This document shows positions 7,429-15,943 of a stretch of DNA of 33,786 nt, piece by piece. A program made the position numbers and the translations under genes. The notes under the pieces were generated by a model that was not told the DNA's origin, made no database searches, and saw only the letters and a program-made list of their open reading frames with translations. Each line of letters begins with the position of its first letter. Positions within the stretch are counted from its first letter, which is position 1. The stretch is from CAYPEK01 sp964409645 (lineage in GTDB: Bacteria; UBP15; UBA6099), in assembly GCA_964409645.1 (NCBI GenBank), contig CAYPEK010000041.1:1-33786 (forward strand), given 5' to 3'.

Positions 7429-8445
7429 ATGAACATAGAAAAGACCATTACGGATGTTTTTGATGCAATCGCGTCGGTAGCGGGGAAACTAAGCGCGGCG
7501 AAAAGCCCGGAACTGCCCGATTTGTCGTGGGTGAATGTGGCCCGGCTTCTGCCGGACGACATCATGTCTGACCCGGCGCTTTTCTATGCGAAATCTGATG
7601 TGGTGCCGGATGTGAAATTCAAGCTTGAGCGGAGGTTGCCGTTTGTCGAAGTATGGAAGGGTACTTATCCGAGTCCGATACAGACGGAGTTCCCGGAGAA
7701 CAACACGGTGCACGTAAAGCATTTCCGCGCGTGGCCGAGGCGGAAGAACAGACCGACCATTGTTGTCGTGAACGGTTTGCAGGTGGACGCTGCGTTCGAC
7801 TTCTATTTCGAATGGTGGTGCCTGCGTTTTGTGGCGTGGGGATTCGACAGCGCTGTGGTGACGATTCCGTATTCGCAGGCGCGCACTCCGGCGGAGTCGT
7901 TCAGCGGGCAGTTAATAATCACGCCGGAGACGAAATGGACGTTGCTGTCGATGAAGCAGACGTTCGATGACTTGCAGCAGTTCGTGAACTGGCTCAAGGC
8001 GGACGGCGCGGGCCCGGTGGGGCTGTTCGGCGTGTCGTTCGGCGGAATGATGTCGTGCCTGTACACGTGCAACGCGGACAACGCGGATTTCGCGATTGCC
8101 TGTATGCCGCCGGTGGACATCGCGGACCTTTTCAGCAAATGGGATTTCACGGAGGAATGGAAGCGGCGGGAGAGCAACGGCGAATTGACGATGCTCTCGG
8201 ACAAACGCGTCCACAGACTGATGAGCCTATGCCTGATGAAACCGAGAATTCCGACGAGCAAAATTTTTATGGCGGCGGGCGATTTCGACCACCTCGTCAC
8301 GCCCTCGACAGTGGATAATCTCGAACACGAATGGGGCGGCATGCCGTGGCTGAGGAGATACCAGACCGGCCACATAAATACGTTCGCGCTGAACTTCCGG
8401 ATGATTAATGATCTCCACAACTTTATAAAAAGCGAAATACTCTGA
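7429..8445 (+). CDS. Alpha/beta-hydrolase fold protein
   Basis: Predicted serine hydrolase (338 aa) of the alpha/beta-hydrolase fold. The nucleophile elbow GVSFGG gives Ser203. A candidate acid lies in AAGDFDHLVTP (Asp285 or Asp287) and a candidate His in QTGHINTF (His315), the normal order for the fold. VVVNGLQVDAA at about 113-122 matches the oxyanion-hole strand position. There is no signal peptide, so it should be cytoplasmic. The start was set to the ATG at 7429, which has CGGAGG seven bases upstream; a longer frame from 7336 overlaps the methyltransferase. It resembles ABHD18-type proteins in its long pre-core region, but I cannot assign a substrate. It follows the methyltransferase by 22 bases and is probably co-transcribed with it. 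Confidence 0.8.
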   Translation: MNIEKTITDVFDAIASVAGKLSAAKSPELPDLSWVNVARLLPDDIMSDPALFYAKSDVVPDVKFKLERRLPFVEVWKGTYPSPIQTEFPENNTVHVKHFRAWPRRKNRPTIVVVNGLQVDAAFDFYFEWWCLRFVAWGFDSAVVTIPYSQARTPAESFSGQLIITPETKWTLLSMKQTFDDLQQFVNWLKADGAGPVGLFGVSFGGMMSCLYTCNADNADFAIACMPPVDIADLFSKWDFTEEWKRRESNGELTMLSDKRVHRLMSLCLMKPRIPTSKIFMAAGDFDHLVTPSTVDNLEHEWGGMPWLRRYQTGHINTFALNFRMINDLHNFIKSEIL

Positions 8446-8590
8446 AATCCGAATTTGTTTTTTTTGATATTCACTCCGGATCCGCAAAGCTTTACGGCTT
8501 CGTTGTTATATTTAAAAATCGTTGCACAAGCGGCACGTTACAATTACCATTTCGTCAGATTTGAGAAAAACGGGAAGAGGAGGCTGCTGC

Positions 8591-9607
8591 ATGAAAAGAA
8601 GCCACGATAACGAAAAAGGGATATCGAGGCGTGATTTCATTGTCGGCACTGCGAAGACGATAGCTGGGCTGAGTGCGTTGCCGATTATAGGAGAAGGCCT
8701 TCTCGGAGCGAGCGCCGTGCTTGCCGCGCCGTCGGGCTCTGTGGTCTGCCTCGTGCAGTCGAAATCGCCGATTCCCGAGGGCGATGCGGCGAAGGCTGTG
8801 TTCTCAAAGATGCTCGAAGAGGGGCTGAAGGCGATAGCGAAGGGAGCGGACAGCAACAGTTTCATGAAGGGGCTGTTTAATGCTAAGGATAAAGTGGCGA
8901 TCAAGGTGAACGCCAACACGTACAAGCCGAACCGCGGGCCGCAGCTCGCGGAAGCGGTCTGCGACCGGATTCGAAAAGCGGGCGTGAAGGCGGAGAACAT
9001 TGTGATATATGAAAACAGCGATATAGCGCTGAAGCGGGCGGGCTATAAACTTAATCACGACAAGCCGGGTGTGAAATGCTACGGAAACGACCACTCCGGT
9101 TTTATGGAGAAGGAGACAGTGTCGGGTGCGTGCAAAACGCATTTTACGAAGGTGCTCGACCGATGCACGGCGCTCGTAAACATTCCGGTTATGAAGTCGC
9201 ACACGATGTCCGGCGTGACGATATGTCTGAAGAATCATTACGGCTCGATAGACAACCCGCGCGACATGCACACGAACGACTGCGATCCGTACATAGCGGA
9301 CCTCAATACTGCGGACATCATACGCAAAAAGCACCGTCTCGCTGTATGCGACGCAACGAAGGTGCTGTACGCGGGCGGGCCGGAATGGATGGAAAACTGG
9401 GGACTCGATTACAACGGGATATTTGTGAGCACGGATCCGGTGGCGCTCGATTCTGTGGGAGCCAAGATTATGGCTCAGATGAGGAAGAAGTCCGGAAAGA
9501 AACCGCTTCCGTATAACCCGGCGCCGAAGAAGTTGAAGACGGCCGAGAAGAACGGCATCGGAATTGCCGACCTGAACAAAATCGAATTCATTCAACTGAC
9601 GATATAG
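8591..9607 (+). CDS. Tat-exported DUF362-family protein
   Basis: DUF362 protein (338 aa) with a twin-arginine signal (ISRRDFIVGTAKTIAGL) and likely cleavage near VLAAPSG. Family segments are clear: VAIKVNANTYKP, IVIYENSD, ALVNIPVMKSHTMSGVT, LKNHYGSIDNPR and FVSTDPVALDSVGAK. No 4Fe-4S Cys motif of the ferredoxin-fused type is seen. The biochemical role of DUF362 is not established; Tat export suggests a folded or cofactor-bearing periplasmic protein. The ATG at 8591 is preceded by AGAGGAGG and places the RR motif properly; an upstream frame from 8522 has no ribosome site. The 145-base gap before it may hold its own promoter, but I found no convincing one. Confidence 0.88.
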   Translation: MKRSHDNEKGISRRDFIVGTAKTIAGLSALPIIGEGLLGASAVLAAPSGSVVCLVQSKSPIPEGDAAKAVFSKMLEEGLKAIAKGADSNSFMKGLFNAKDKVAIKVNANTYKPNRGPQLAEAVCDRIRKAGVKAENIVIYENSDIALKRAGYKLNHDKPGVKCYGNDHSGFMEKETVSGACKTHFTKVLDRCTALVNIPVMKSHTMSGVTICLKNHYGSIDNPRDMHTNDCDPYIADLNTADIIRKKHRLAVCDATKVLYAGGPEWMENWGLDYNGIFVSTDPVALDSVGAKIMAQMRKKSGKKPLPYNPAPKKLKTAEKNGIGIADLNKIEFIQLTI

Positions 9608-9754
9608 CGTTTATCACAAGACACGAATGCATTTCTTTATATATGAATCAGGGTTTAATGAGAATATTCGGATTTGAAGAACATGCGAGTGCTCTTAATA
9701 GAGATCGTCGTGTTTTCTCTGTCATTGCCCATGGGACGCTCCGGTCTAAACTGA

Positions 9755-10384
9755 TTAGTCGAACAGCTCCATGAATAGCCGTGAGATTTGCCTGTATCCT
9801 GTTTCCGAGGGGTGGATGCCGTCAGGAAGCATGAGCGCGTCGAAGTCGCCGCCGCCTCTCAGAATTCTTTTCCATTCCATGTCTATCTGCACGATCGGGA
9901 GGTCGTATTCCGACGCAAAGAATCTTATCACGTCGTAATAACGCGCGAGTGATTCCTGATCGTTTTCGTTTCGCGGGACCGGGGAGGTGACAAGCGCGAT
10001 CTCAGCTTGTGCTTCCTCTTGTATGCGCAGAATCAGCCACTGTAGGTTTTCGCGGAATTCGCTCCTGTAAACTGTGCTGAAGCAGTCGTTTATGCCGAAC
10101 TGGACGGTGACGAGGTCCGGCCTGTGGGTTATTACGTCGTGGCGGAGTCTGTCCACCGCGGCGAATGTTGTGTCGCCGCTCCTGCCCGCGTTTATCATTC
10201 TAAGCAGCGCAGCCGGGTACTTCCTGCGAAGAGCTTCTTCCCAGAAATCGACGAATCCGCGTGGGACTTCGTAACCTTCCGTGATCGAGTCGCCGAACGC
10301 GACGATTGTTACTTTTTCACCTGCGACGAGTTTGCTGATTGTCTTCTCAATCGATGGTTTTCGCCGCTCTTCCGGTGCTTTCAT
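9755..10384 (-). CDS. SGNH/GDSL-family esterase
   Basis: SGNH hydrolase (209 aa), an esterase that often removes acetyl or other acyl groups from carbohydrates. All four blocks are visible: FGDSITEG with the nucleophile Ser, NAGRSGDT with the oxyanion Gly, FGINDC with Asn, and PDGIHPSETG with Asp and His. No signal peptide is seen. The ATG at 10384 is preceded by GGAGAG. The reading frame can be extended to a GTG at 10405 that overlaps the stop of the GH38 gene as GTGA, so translational coupling is possible. It is the last gene of the microprotein-EEP-GH38-SGNH unit, which fits deacylation of the glycan handled by the mannosidase. Confidence 0.88.
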   Translation of the reverse strand: MKAPEERRKPSIEKTISKLVAGEKVTIVAFGDSITEGYEVPRGFVDFWEEALRRKYPAALLRMINAGRSGDTTFAAVDRLRHDVITHRPDLVTVQFGINDCFSTVYRSEFRENLQWLILRIQEEAQAEIALVTSPVPRNENDQESLARYYDVIRFFASEYDLPIVQIDMEWKRILRGGGDFDALMLPDGIHPSETGYRQISRLFMELFD

Positions 10385-10401
10385 CGTATTCTCTCCGCCC
10401 G

Positions 10402-13400
10402 TCACTCGACTTTTATCCTGAACGAATCGGTGTATGTTGTCATTCCTTTATATATCAGCTTCACGGCCGTGACAAACATGCCGCGCTGCGTGTCGGCCGG
10501 GATGTTTACGTTGTATTTCAGCGATGTCCGTCCGCCGGCCGCTATCTTAAACGCCTGCTTTTCGGGCGTTACCTGAATGAGCGAGTAGGGGCCGCCCGCC
10601 GCCCACGTCTCGATCGGACCGGCGATGATCGCCTCGCCGTCGAGCTCCTGATCGAACGGGTTTTCAAACTCCACGGCAAATGATTTCGCTGTTCCGGGTT
10701 TCATTGTCAGGTTCCGCGGATTGAATTTCCAGCCTGTGTTGTTGAATGCCGCCTCCGCGCCGTTGAACGCGGCGCCCCACAGCGGCAACGTGTCGGGATT
10801 CTTGCGCTCGCACCTGATGGCGATGAGATTCTCTCGCCCGAGTTTCAGGATGCTCCTGTCAAGCTGTGGCCTGTAGGGAGTGCCAAACCGCTCGCGCCGT
10901 ACCGCCATACCGTCTATGTAAACGTCGATATCGACCCCGGGCGATCTCTCGAAAATCATCGGCAGATCGTGAAGGTCGGACGGCAGGAACATCCGCCTCC
11001 GGTACCATGTCACTCCCGGCTTGCTTTCCGCGCTGCTCCAGAACCGCGGAAGCGGCGCGGCCTTCCAACCCGAATCGTCCAGCGACGGGTTCTGCCCGTC
11101 AGCTATATCGCCGCTGTGTATTTTCCATGTATTGAACGTGAGTACGTCTTCGTAAGTCTTTTCTCCGAATGTCACCCGTGCGGCTATATACTGCTTGGCG
11201 AGTTTCGCCGGGTTCAGCCCGGTTATCGCGAAATCCATTGTTTTTACGGCGAGCGGCTCGAGACTGAATTCTGCGTTTCCATTTGCAACTGCGCCGCCGG
11301 GCAGCTTGAAGCCGACTTTCCCCGATATTGTTTTATCTTTAAGATTGCCGGCGACCGTCACACGTACATCCAGCGTTTTCCCATCTTCCGAAAATCCGTT
11401 GGGTTCTAGCGAAATTGCGACCGGCATCATTCCTTCCGGCGCTGCGTTTTCGTTGGTTTCCCAATATCGCGCGAACTGTGGCGGCTTCTGTGTTGTGTCC
11501 GTTTTCTCTGGCTGGAACAGGTTACGGTCTGTTTTTAATTCGACCACAAATTCACGGATATCGAATGAACTGAATGTAGCGCCGAAAGAGTTTTTCGCAA
11601 TTTCGATTCTGCCGAACGGCTGCTCAAGAAAATCTGCCTCGTTTACGCCGACGACAGGCAAATTTAAACTGAACACAGGCGTCGCCCGGTTCATTCCGGG
11701 GTTGTATGCGCGAATCGCAATTTCTTTTCCGCCTTTGATAGTGCCGACGCCTTCAGCGACCGGATTACCGACAGGTTTCATCGAAGTGATAAGCACGTCG
11801 GCGTCGCCTGTATCGACAAACGAATAAGAATCGCCGGGGAGCGTACCTTTGTGCGGCTTCGACTGAACGGCGATCATCGAAAAGTTGTAGTTGTATCCTT
11901 CGCGCGTGACGCGTGCATCGCTCCAGTTGTTTTTGAAAGGAAGCAGTGAATAGCGGAACAGATGGTTCCAGTTGGCGCGGCCCCAGTTCTCGTTGAACAC
12001 CGCGCCAGCGGGCCAGCCCGTCGCGCTGCGGGTGAGCGTGATTGTGAGTGTGTCAGGGCGCTCGACACTCGCTCCCGGAAGGCCGTTGTTGAGAAGCGCG
12101 ACGCCGAAGTCCGGCCGGATGCTTTTGAACTTTGTCAGGTTTATCTCCGACGAAAGAATTACCTTGTGATTCGTATCGAGTTGCTTTGACATCTCCGCAA
12201 CCGCGCTGTCGAGCTGCTCTTTTGATTTTGCTTCGACTATGAGGATGGGGATCGGGCGGCCGCCTGCGTCCTTCGCCACCGACGAACTGCTCTCGATGAA
12301 AATCATTCCGGCGCCTTCATCCGACACCTTCTTCAAAAATGTGTTTTTTATTTCCCCGCCCGCTTCGTCGAGCAGCTTTTCCGTGTACTTATTTTTCATT
12401 CCGTAGCCGAGCGAAATCCTGAAACCGTAGTATGCGTCCGTCCTCGGATTTGCATCGTATGTCGGAGTTGTTGTGACTCCGGACTTAATAAGCGCCTCGG
12501 CAAACTTGTTCGCGGTTCCGAGCGGATTTTCGGAGTCCTTTGCGGAAATTATTTCTCCGTCGTAGAGCGCAAACTGCGATACCGGCTTTCCCGCCGCATC
12601 GACGAATGACAACTCAGCGGAGGGCGAGAGCGACAGCCAGTTATTTTGCGGATATTCCCTGTTGAGGGCTGCGGTGCCGCCCTTTGCGTCGAGGTAATCG
12701 ACAGTGTTGCGCTCGCGCGAGACTGATGCGAACCGCTCCTCGAAAACCGGCGAGACGTCCGAAAGCCCCTTGATCGGGAAGCCGACCTTAATGAGCATGT
12801 CTCTTCCCTTAAAATCGTTGAGATAAGTTCTGAAGTCGATCCTCGGAATACTTTTGTAAACGATGATCTCGCGGACAGTTTCCGGAAGCGCCTGCTCGAT
12901 TCCCTGATCTTTTTCCTTCGGATATCGCGTTTCAGCTCCGAAGTCGATTGGTTTCTGATGGACGATAATTTTATCGTATATAGCGCCGTGCTCGACTGTC
13001 ACAGATACTGCGGGATAGTCGCCGGACCTCTTATAGCGGCCTGAGATGGCCAGCACGTCGAGAAGGCTTTCCGCGTTTTCTTCGAGAGCGAGCAGTTCAT
13101 TGCCGCCCCCCACCGACGGGTCAACTATTTCGCGATTTAGTTTTTTGGAATAGATCGATGTAATTCCGCCGCCCTTTGCCGGATCGACGGAGATTTTATA
13201 TTGGTTGTTTTCAATCGTGTTTCCTTTTTTTGAAACGGGTGTCGCGCCTTCCGGAAATTTAACGGATGGGACGACGTAGAACGTTTTATAGCCGACCGAC
13301 GGGACGTTTTCCGCCATGAAAACGACGTTCGCAGTCTTGAAGGGCGGTTTCTGCGTCGTGCCGGTTAGCTGAAACGCAACAGGTTTCTTCTTCGAGTCGA

Positions 13401-14679
13401 TTATCTTAAATGCTTTAACGGGTTTGTTGAAAGCTATCACCGTCTCGACAGGTTCGGTGCGTTTCCAGTTCATCGAATTGAAAACGACGATCGGGAGCGA
13501 GGTGTTTGTGGAAGCCGTATCAATGTTTTTTACGATCCCGCCGAGCGCGCGGCTTAGCAGTTGGTCCGAAATGTCTGCTGCCTCGTGCCAGCCGGTGAGG
13601 AGGTCGAGGTTCACATTTTCCGTCTGAGTGCCGGGCAGCGCGTCGTGATGTTCTCCGAAGAAAAGTAGCCGCCAAGCATGGTCGAATTTGAGCCACGGGT
13701 ATTCCGCGCCGAACCGCGCGCTGTAAATCGTGCTGAACTTTTCGGCGTCCGCGAGCCGGATTTCGATCAGGCGGTTCGCGAGTTTTGTGTCTATGCGGCT
13801 GCCGAGGCATCCCTCGAACACGAATGTCTGATCGCGGCTGATTTCCGGGACGGTGATGTGTTTGTCCGAGATTCCGGCTTCGAGGGCCTTGAAAAAATCG
13901 AGGGTCGTTCCTGAAACGATATCGAAAGCTTTTGTTTTTTTGATCTGCGAGCTGATGCTTCGGTCGGGTTCCTTGAAGTCGTCGCCGGACATGAACATCG
14001 CGTTCGATGTCAGGTCGTATCGTTTCGCATCGCTTGCGTAGAACGATGCGTCGGAGGCCATGCCCGGATAGTCGATCCGCTTCGTGATGATTTTCGACCC
14101 GTCCGAACCGAGCCAGAAGAACTCCGAGTTCATGTCCGTAATATTGCCGCGCTGATACATAGCGTATTTATATCCGGTTCCGAGGAGAATTTTCGGCAAC
14201 TGCACAGTGTGGCCGTAGATATCCATTTGCGCCGCCGTGAGGACCGGAGTGCTGAACAGACTTTCCTTGAACTGCTTGCCCCATGCGAAATTGCGTATCA
14301 GCGAATCGCCCGAGTTCGCGGCCTCGTCCGGTTCGTTGTAGCCGCCCATGAAATCGATGCGCCCGGCGCGAGCAAGTTTGAGCAGTCGCTGCCGGTCGGC
14401 CGGGTATGCGTCCCAGTATGGCTTTAGTACATCGGTTTCAGAGAGGATGAATTTAAATCGCGGTTCCCGATCCGCGTATTCGAGCTGCTGGTGCATGATC
14501 GCGAATGCCCTGAGTGTTTCACCCGCCTGTGTGTTCGTCCACACCGGATCGAAGTGAAAGTGCGAAACGATGTAGGCGGTCTTTTTTTCAGGCGCGGAAA
14601 TGCCCGACTCCGTGAATATCACGACTGTCATGCATAGAAGCCCTAATATTACAGCATGCCTGAATTTTCCTGTTGCCAA
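10402..14679 (-). CDS. Very large exported GH38 alpha-mannosidase with extra C-terminal modules
   Basis: Exported alpha-mannosidase of family GH38 (1425 aa against about 1000 for typical members). Zinc and catalytic residues are intact: HFHFDPVW (His40, Asp44), the nucleophile motif QMDIYGH (Asp153) and EHHDALPGT (His344-345). After the catalytic barrel and the usual beta-rich GH38 C-terminal region there are additions. These are an alpha/beta insert at about residues 715-850 (GAGMIFIESSSS, RPIPILIVEAKS), a GH2-like sugar-binding jelly roll (WYRRRMFLP, DVYIDGMAVRR), and a final NEW3-like Ig domain. The frame starts with a TTG at 14724 overlapping the previous stop, but the TTG at 14679 has GGTGGAGG six bases upstream and begins a good Sec signal, so it is preferred. 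Likely target: mannose in glycoproteins or complex glycans. Confidence 0.88.
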   Translation of the reverse strand: MATGKFRHAVILGLLCMTVVIFTESGISAPEKKTAYIVSHFHFDPVWTNTQAGETLRAFAIMHQQLEYADREPRFKFILSETDVLKPYWDAYPADRQRLLKLARAGRIDFMGGYNEPDEAANSGDSLIRNFAWGKQFKESLFSTPVLTAAQMDIYGHTVQLPKILLGTGYKYAMYQRGNITDMNSEFFWLGSDGSKIITKRIDYPGMASDASFYASDAKRYDLTSNAMFMSGDDFKEPDRSISSQIKKTKAFDIVSGTTLDFFKALEAGISDKHITVPEISRDQTFVFEGCLGSRIDTKLANRLIEIRLADAEKFSTIYSARFGAEYPWLKFDHAWRLLFFGEHHDALPGTQTENVNLDLLTGWHEAADISDQLLSRALGGIVKNIDTASTNTSLPIVVFNSMNWKRTEPVETVIAFNKPVKAFKIIDSKKKPVAFQLTGTTQKPPFKTANVVFMAENVPSVGYKTFYVVPSVKFPEGATPVSKKGNTIENNQYKISVDPAKGGGITSIYSKKLNREIVDPSVGGGNELLALEENAESLLDVLAISGRYKRSGDYPAVSVTVEHGAIYDKIIVHQKPIDFGAETRYPKEKDQGIEQALPETVREIIVYKSIPRIDFRTYLNDFKGRDMLIKVGFPIKGLSDVSPVFEERFASVSRERNTVDYLDAKGGTAALNREYPQNNWLSLSPSAELSFVDAAGKPVSQFALYDGEIISAKDSENPLGTANKFAEALIKSGVTTTPTYDANPRTDAYYGFRISLGYGMKNKYTEKLLDEAGGEIKNTFLKKVSDEGAGMIFIESSSSVAKDAGGRPIPILIVEAKSKEQLDSAVAEMSKQLDTNHKVILSSEINLTKFKSIRPDFGVALLNNGLPGASVERPDTLTITLTRSATGWPAGAVFNENWGRANWNHLFRYSLLPFKNNWSDARVTREGYNYNFSMIAVQSKPHKGTLPGDSYSFVDTGDADVLITSMKPVGNPVAEGVGTIKGGKEIAIRAYNPGMNRATPVFSLNLPVVGVNEADFLEQPFGRIEIAKNSFGATFSSFDIREFVVELKTDRNLFQPEKTDTTQKPPQFARYWETNENAAPEGMMPVAISLEPNGFSEDGKTLDVRVTVAGNLKDKTISGKVGFKLPGGAVANGNAEFSLEPLAVKTMDFAITGLNPAKLAKQYIAARVTFGEKTYEDVLTFNTWKIHSGDIADGQNPSLDDSGWKAAPLPRFWSSAESKPGVTWYRRRMFLPSDLHDLPMIFERSPGVDIDVYIDGMAVRRERFGTPYRPQLDRSILKLGRENLIAIRCERKNPDTLPLWGAAFNGAEAAFNNTGWKFNPRNLTMKPGTAKSFAVEFENPFDQELDGEAIIAGPIETWAAGGPYSLIQVTPEKQAFKIAAGGRTSLKYNVNIPADTQRGMFVTAVKLIYKGMTTYTDSFRIKVE

Positions 14680-14720
14680 AACGAACCTCCACCTATAACG
14701 AAGAATAACGTGCGGACGCT

Positions 14721-15626
14721 TCAATATTTAATTTCGAAAGTAGTCATGACTCCGAGGTGGTCCGACGGGTATAGGCCGCGCTCGTCGAGGTTCTTGAAAT
14801 AGACATCCGATTCCACTATTTTGACTTGGGTTTCTGTCCCGGGCGGTGTTTTCATGAACACGAAATCGATTCTCTTTTCGAAGTTCTGCTGTACGTTTTC
14901 CTTCGACATGATGACAGGACATGTGTTGCCTAATATCGGAGTCTCCTCGCCGTGGACGGCATAGTATGTATCGACGAATCCGTTTTCAACAAAGTGTCTG
15001 ACCGAAGGGTAGTCGTCGTAGGAATTCATGTCGCCTGTGAGAAATGTGATGAAACCGGCGTCGTTCTTTTTTTCAAACTCGACAAGCTTCTGAGCCTGCG
15101 GAAAAGTTACTTCGGGCCCGGCGTTGTGCAGGTGAGTGTTGTAGAAGTCGATAGTCAGGCCGTCGGCAACCGCGATTCTTGAGAAAACCACAGGTCGCCC
15201 GTGTTTCAAGTCCGCAAATGATTTTTTGATTATCGGGTAGCGGCTGAATATAGCTACTCCTTCGCCCCCGTGCATTTCGTAACCTGTTTTCAGATGCTCA
15301 TATTTTTCATATTTCAGAGAGTCGGCGCCTGAGAGTTCCTCGATAAGTTTGAGCAGCGTTTTAGACTGTTTAATATCGATCTGGACTTCCTGAAGACCTA
15401 TGATGTCGGGCTTGAGCCTGACAATCTCGTCCGCGATCAGCGGAAACCGCTCTTCCCAGAAGTCTTTGCTATGGCGTATGTTTATGGTCATTACTTTGAA
15501 AGTTATTGATTTTTGTCCGGATTCGTGCGTCGGTGTTTCCTGCGCGAAAGCCGCTGCCGCAAAACAAAGGGCGAATAATGCGGTCGCGATAGAGACAGAG
15601 ATTTTTGAGAATGATTTGTTTTTCAT
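14721..15626 (-). CDS. Secreted endonuclease/exonuclease/phosphatase-family enzyme
   Basis: Exported member of the EEP fold (301 aa), which includes phosphodiesterases, sphingomyelinases and nucleases. Residues 1-28 form a Sec signal (cut after AFA). Core motifs are in the right order: TINIRH (Asn49), GLQEV (Glu80), YNTHLH, TGDMNS, KRIDFVF and SDHLGV. These supply the metal-binding and general-base residues, so the enzyme should be active. The ATG at 15626 has GAGGG upstream. Downstream it is directly joined to the GH38 gene; upstream, the microprotein gene ends 37 bases before it. EEP proteins of this compact secreted type often act on phosphodiesters or lipids, but the substrate cannot be told from the sequence. 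Confidence 0.87.
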   Translation of the reverse strand: MKNKSFSKISVSIATALFALCFAAAAFAQETPTHESGQKSITFKVMTINIRHSKDFWEERFPLIADEIVRLKPDIIGLQEVQIDIKQSKTLLKLIEELSGADSLKYEKYEHLKTGYEMHGGEGVAIFSRYPIIKKSFADLKHGRPVVFSRIAVADGLTIDFYNTHLHNAGPEVTFPQAQKLVEFEKKNDAGFITFLTGDMNSYDDYPSVRHFVENGFVDTYYAVHGEETPILGNTCPVIMSKENVQQNFEKRIDFVFMKTPPGTETQVKIVESDVYFKNLDERGLYPSDHLGVMTTFEIKY

Positions 15627-15663
15627 TATGCAATCCCTCGTGCGTGATATGATTAGCCGATGT

Positions 15664-15822
15664 TCACTTATTTTTCAGCGTCAGGTCGTATGAATGGTCG
15701 AAGCAAACAACCTCGCCGTTTGCGACCGAAACGGCGAACCGTTTCTGGCACAGCGCTCGCCATGCGCAGTTGAGACAGAGCTTTCTCGGCTGCTCTTTTT
15801 CCTTATCTTCCGTGTCTTCCAT
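15664..15822 (-). CDS. 52-residue Cys-rich (zinc-ribbon-like) microprotein
   Basis: Short reading frame of 52 aa, start ATG at 15822, stop TGA at 15664-15666. The acidic and lysine-rich first 14 residues lead to a motif LCLNCAWRALCQKRF and then VVCFDHSYD, giving Cys16, Cys19, Cys25 and Cys40 with His43 close by. The spacing is compatible with one zinc or an Fe-S centre. I recall similar short proteins (CxNCxWRxxCxKxF followed by CxD) from deltaproteobacterial and related genomes, all uncharacterised, but cannot check this. The frame is free of alternatives, sits 37 bases before the EEP gene on the same strand and has an AAGGCGG element upstream. No signal peptide, so cytoplasmic. Function unknown; nucleic-acid or metal binding are guesses. 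Confidence 0.72.
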   Translation of the reverse strand: MEDTEDKEKEQPRKLCLNCAWRALCQKRFAVSVANGEVVCFDHSYDLTLKNK

Positions 15823-15884
15823 TTCGGGCCGCCTTTTGGTTTTCGATTCAACGCCATATTATTCTACACTGTTTTGCTACGGTG

Positions 15885-15893
15885 TGGTAAAAT
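15885..15893 (+). promoter_or_regulatory. Possible extended -10 promoter for the GH63-like gene
   Basis: TGGTAAAAT reads as an extended -10 element (TGN plus TAAAAT, five of six matches). It lies about 50 bases before the ATG at 15944, in the gap between the divergent microprotein and GH63-like genes. There is no clear -35, as is allowed for extended -10 promoters. Confidence 0.4.
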
Positions 15894-15943
15894 TTCGTCG
15901 CAAGATACGGCCATATTAAAGATCGAACCGGAGGACACGCTCC

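Noticed and set aside
8804..9595. 263-residue minus-strand frame antisense to the DUF362 gene
   Set aside because: Shadow of a clearly recognised DUF362 gene; no ribosome site or domain.
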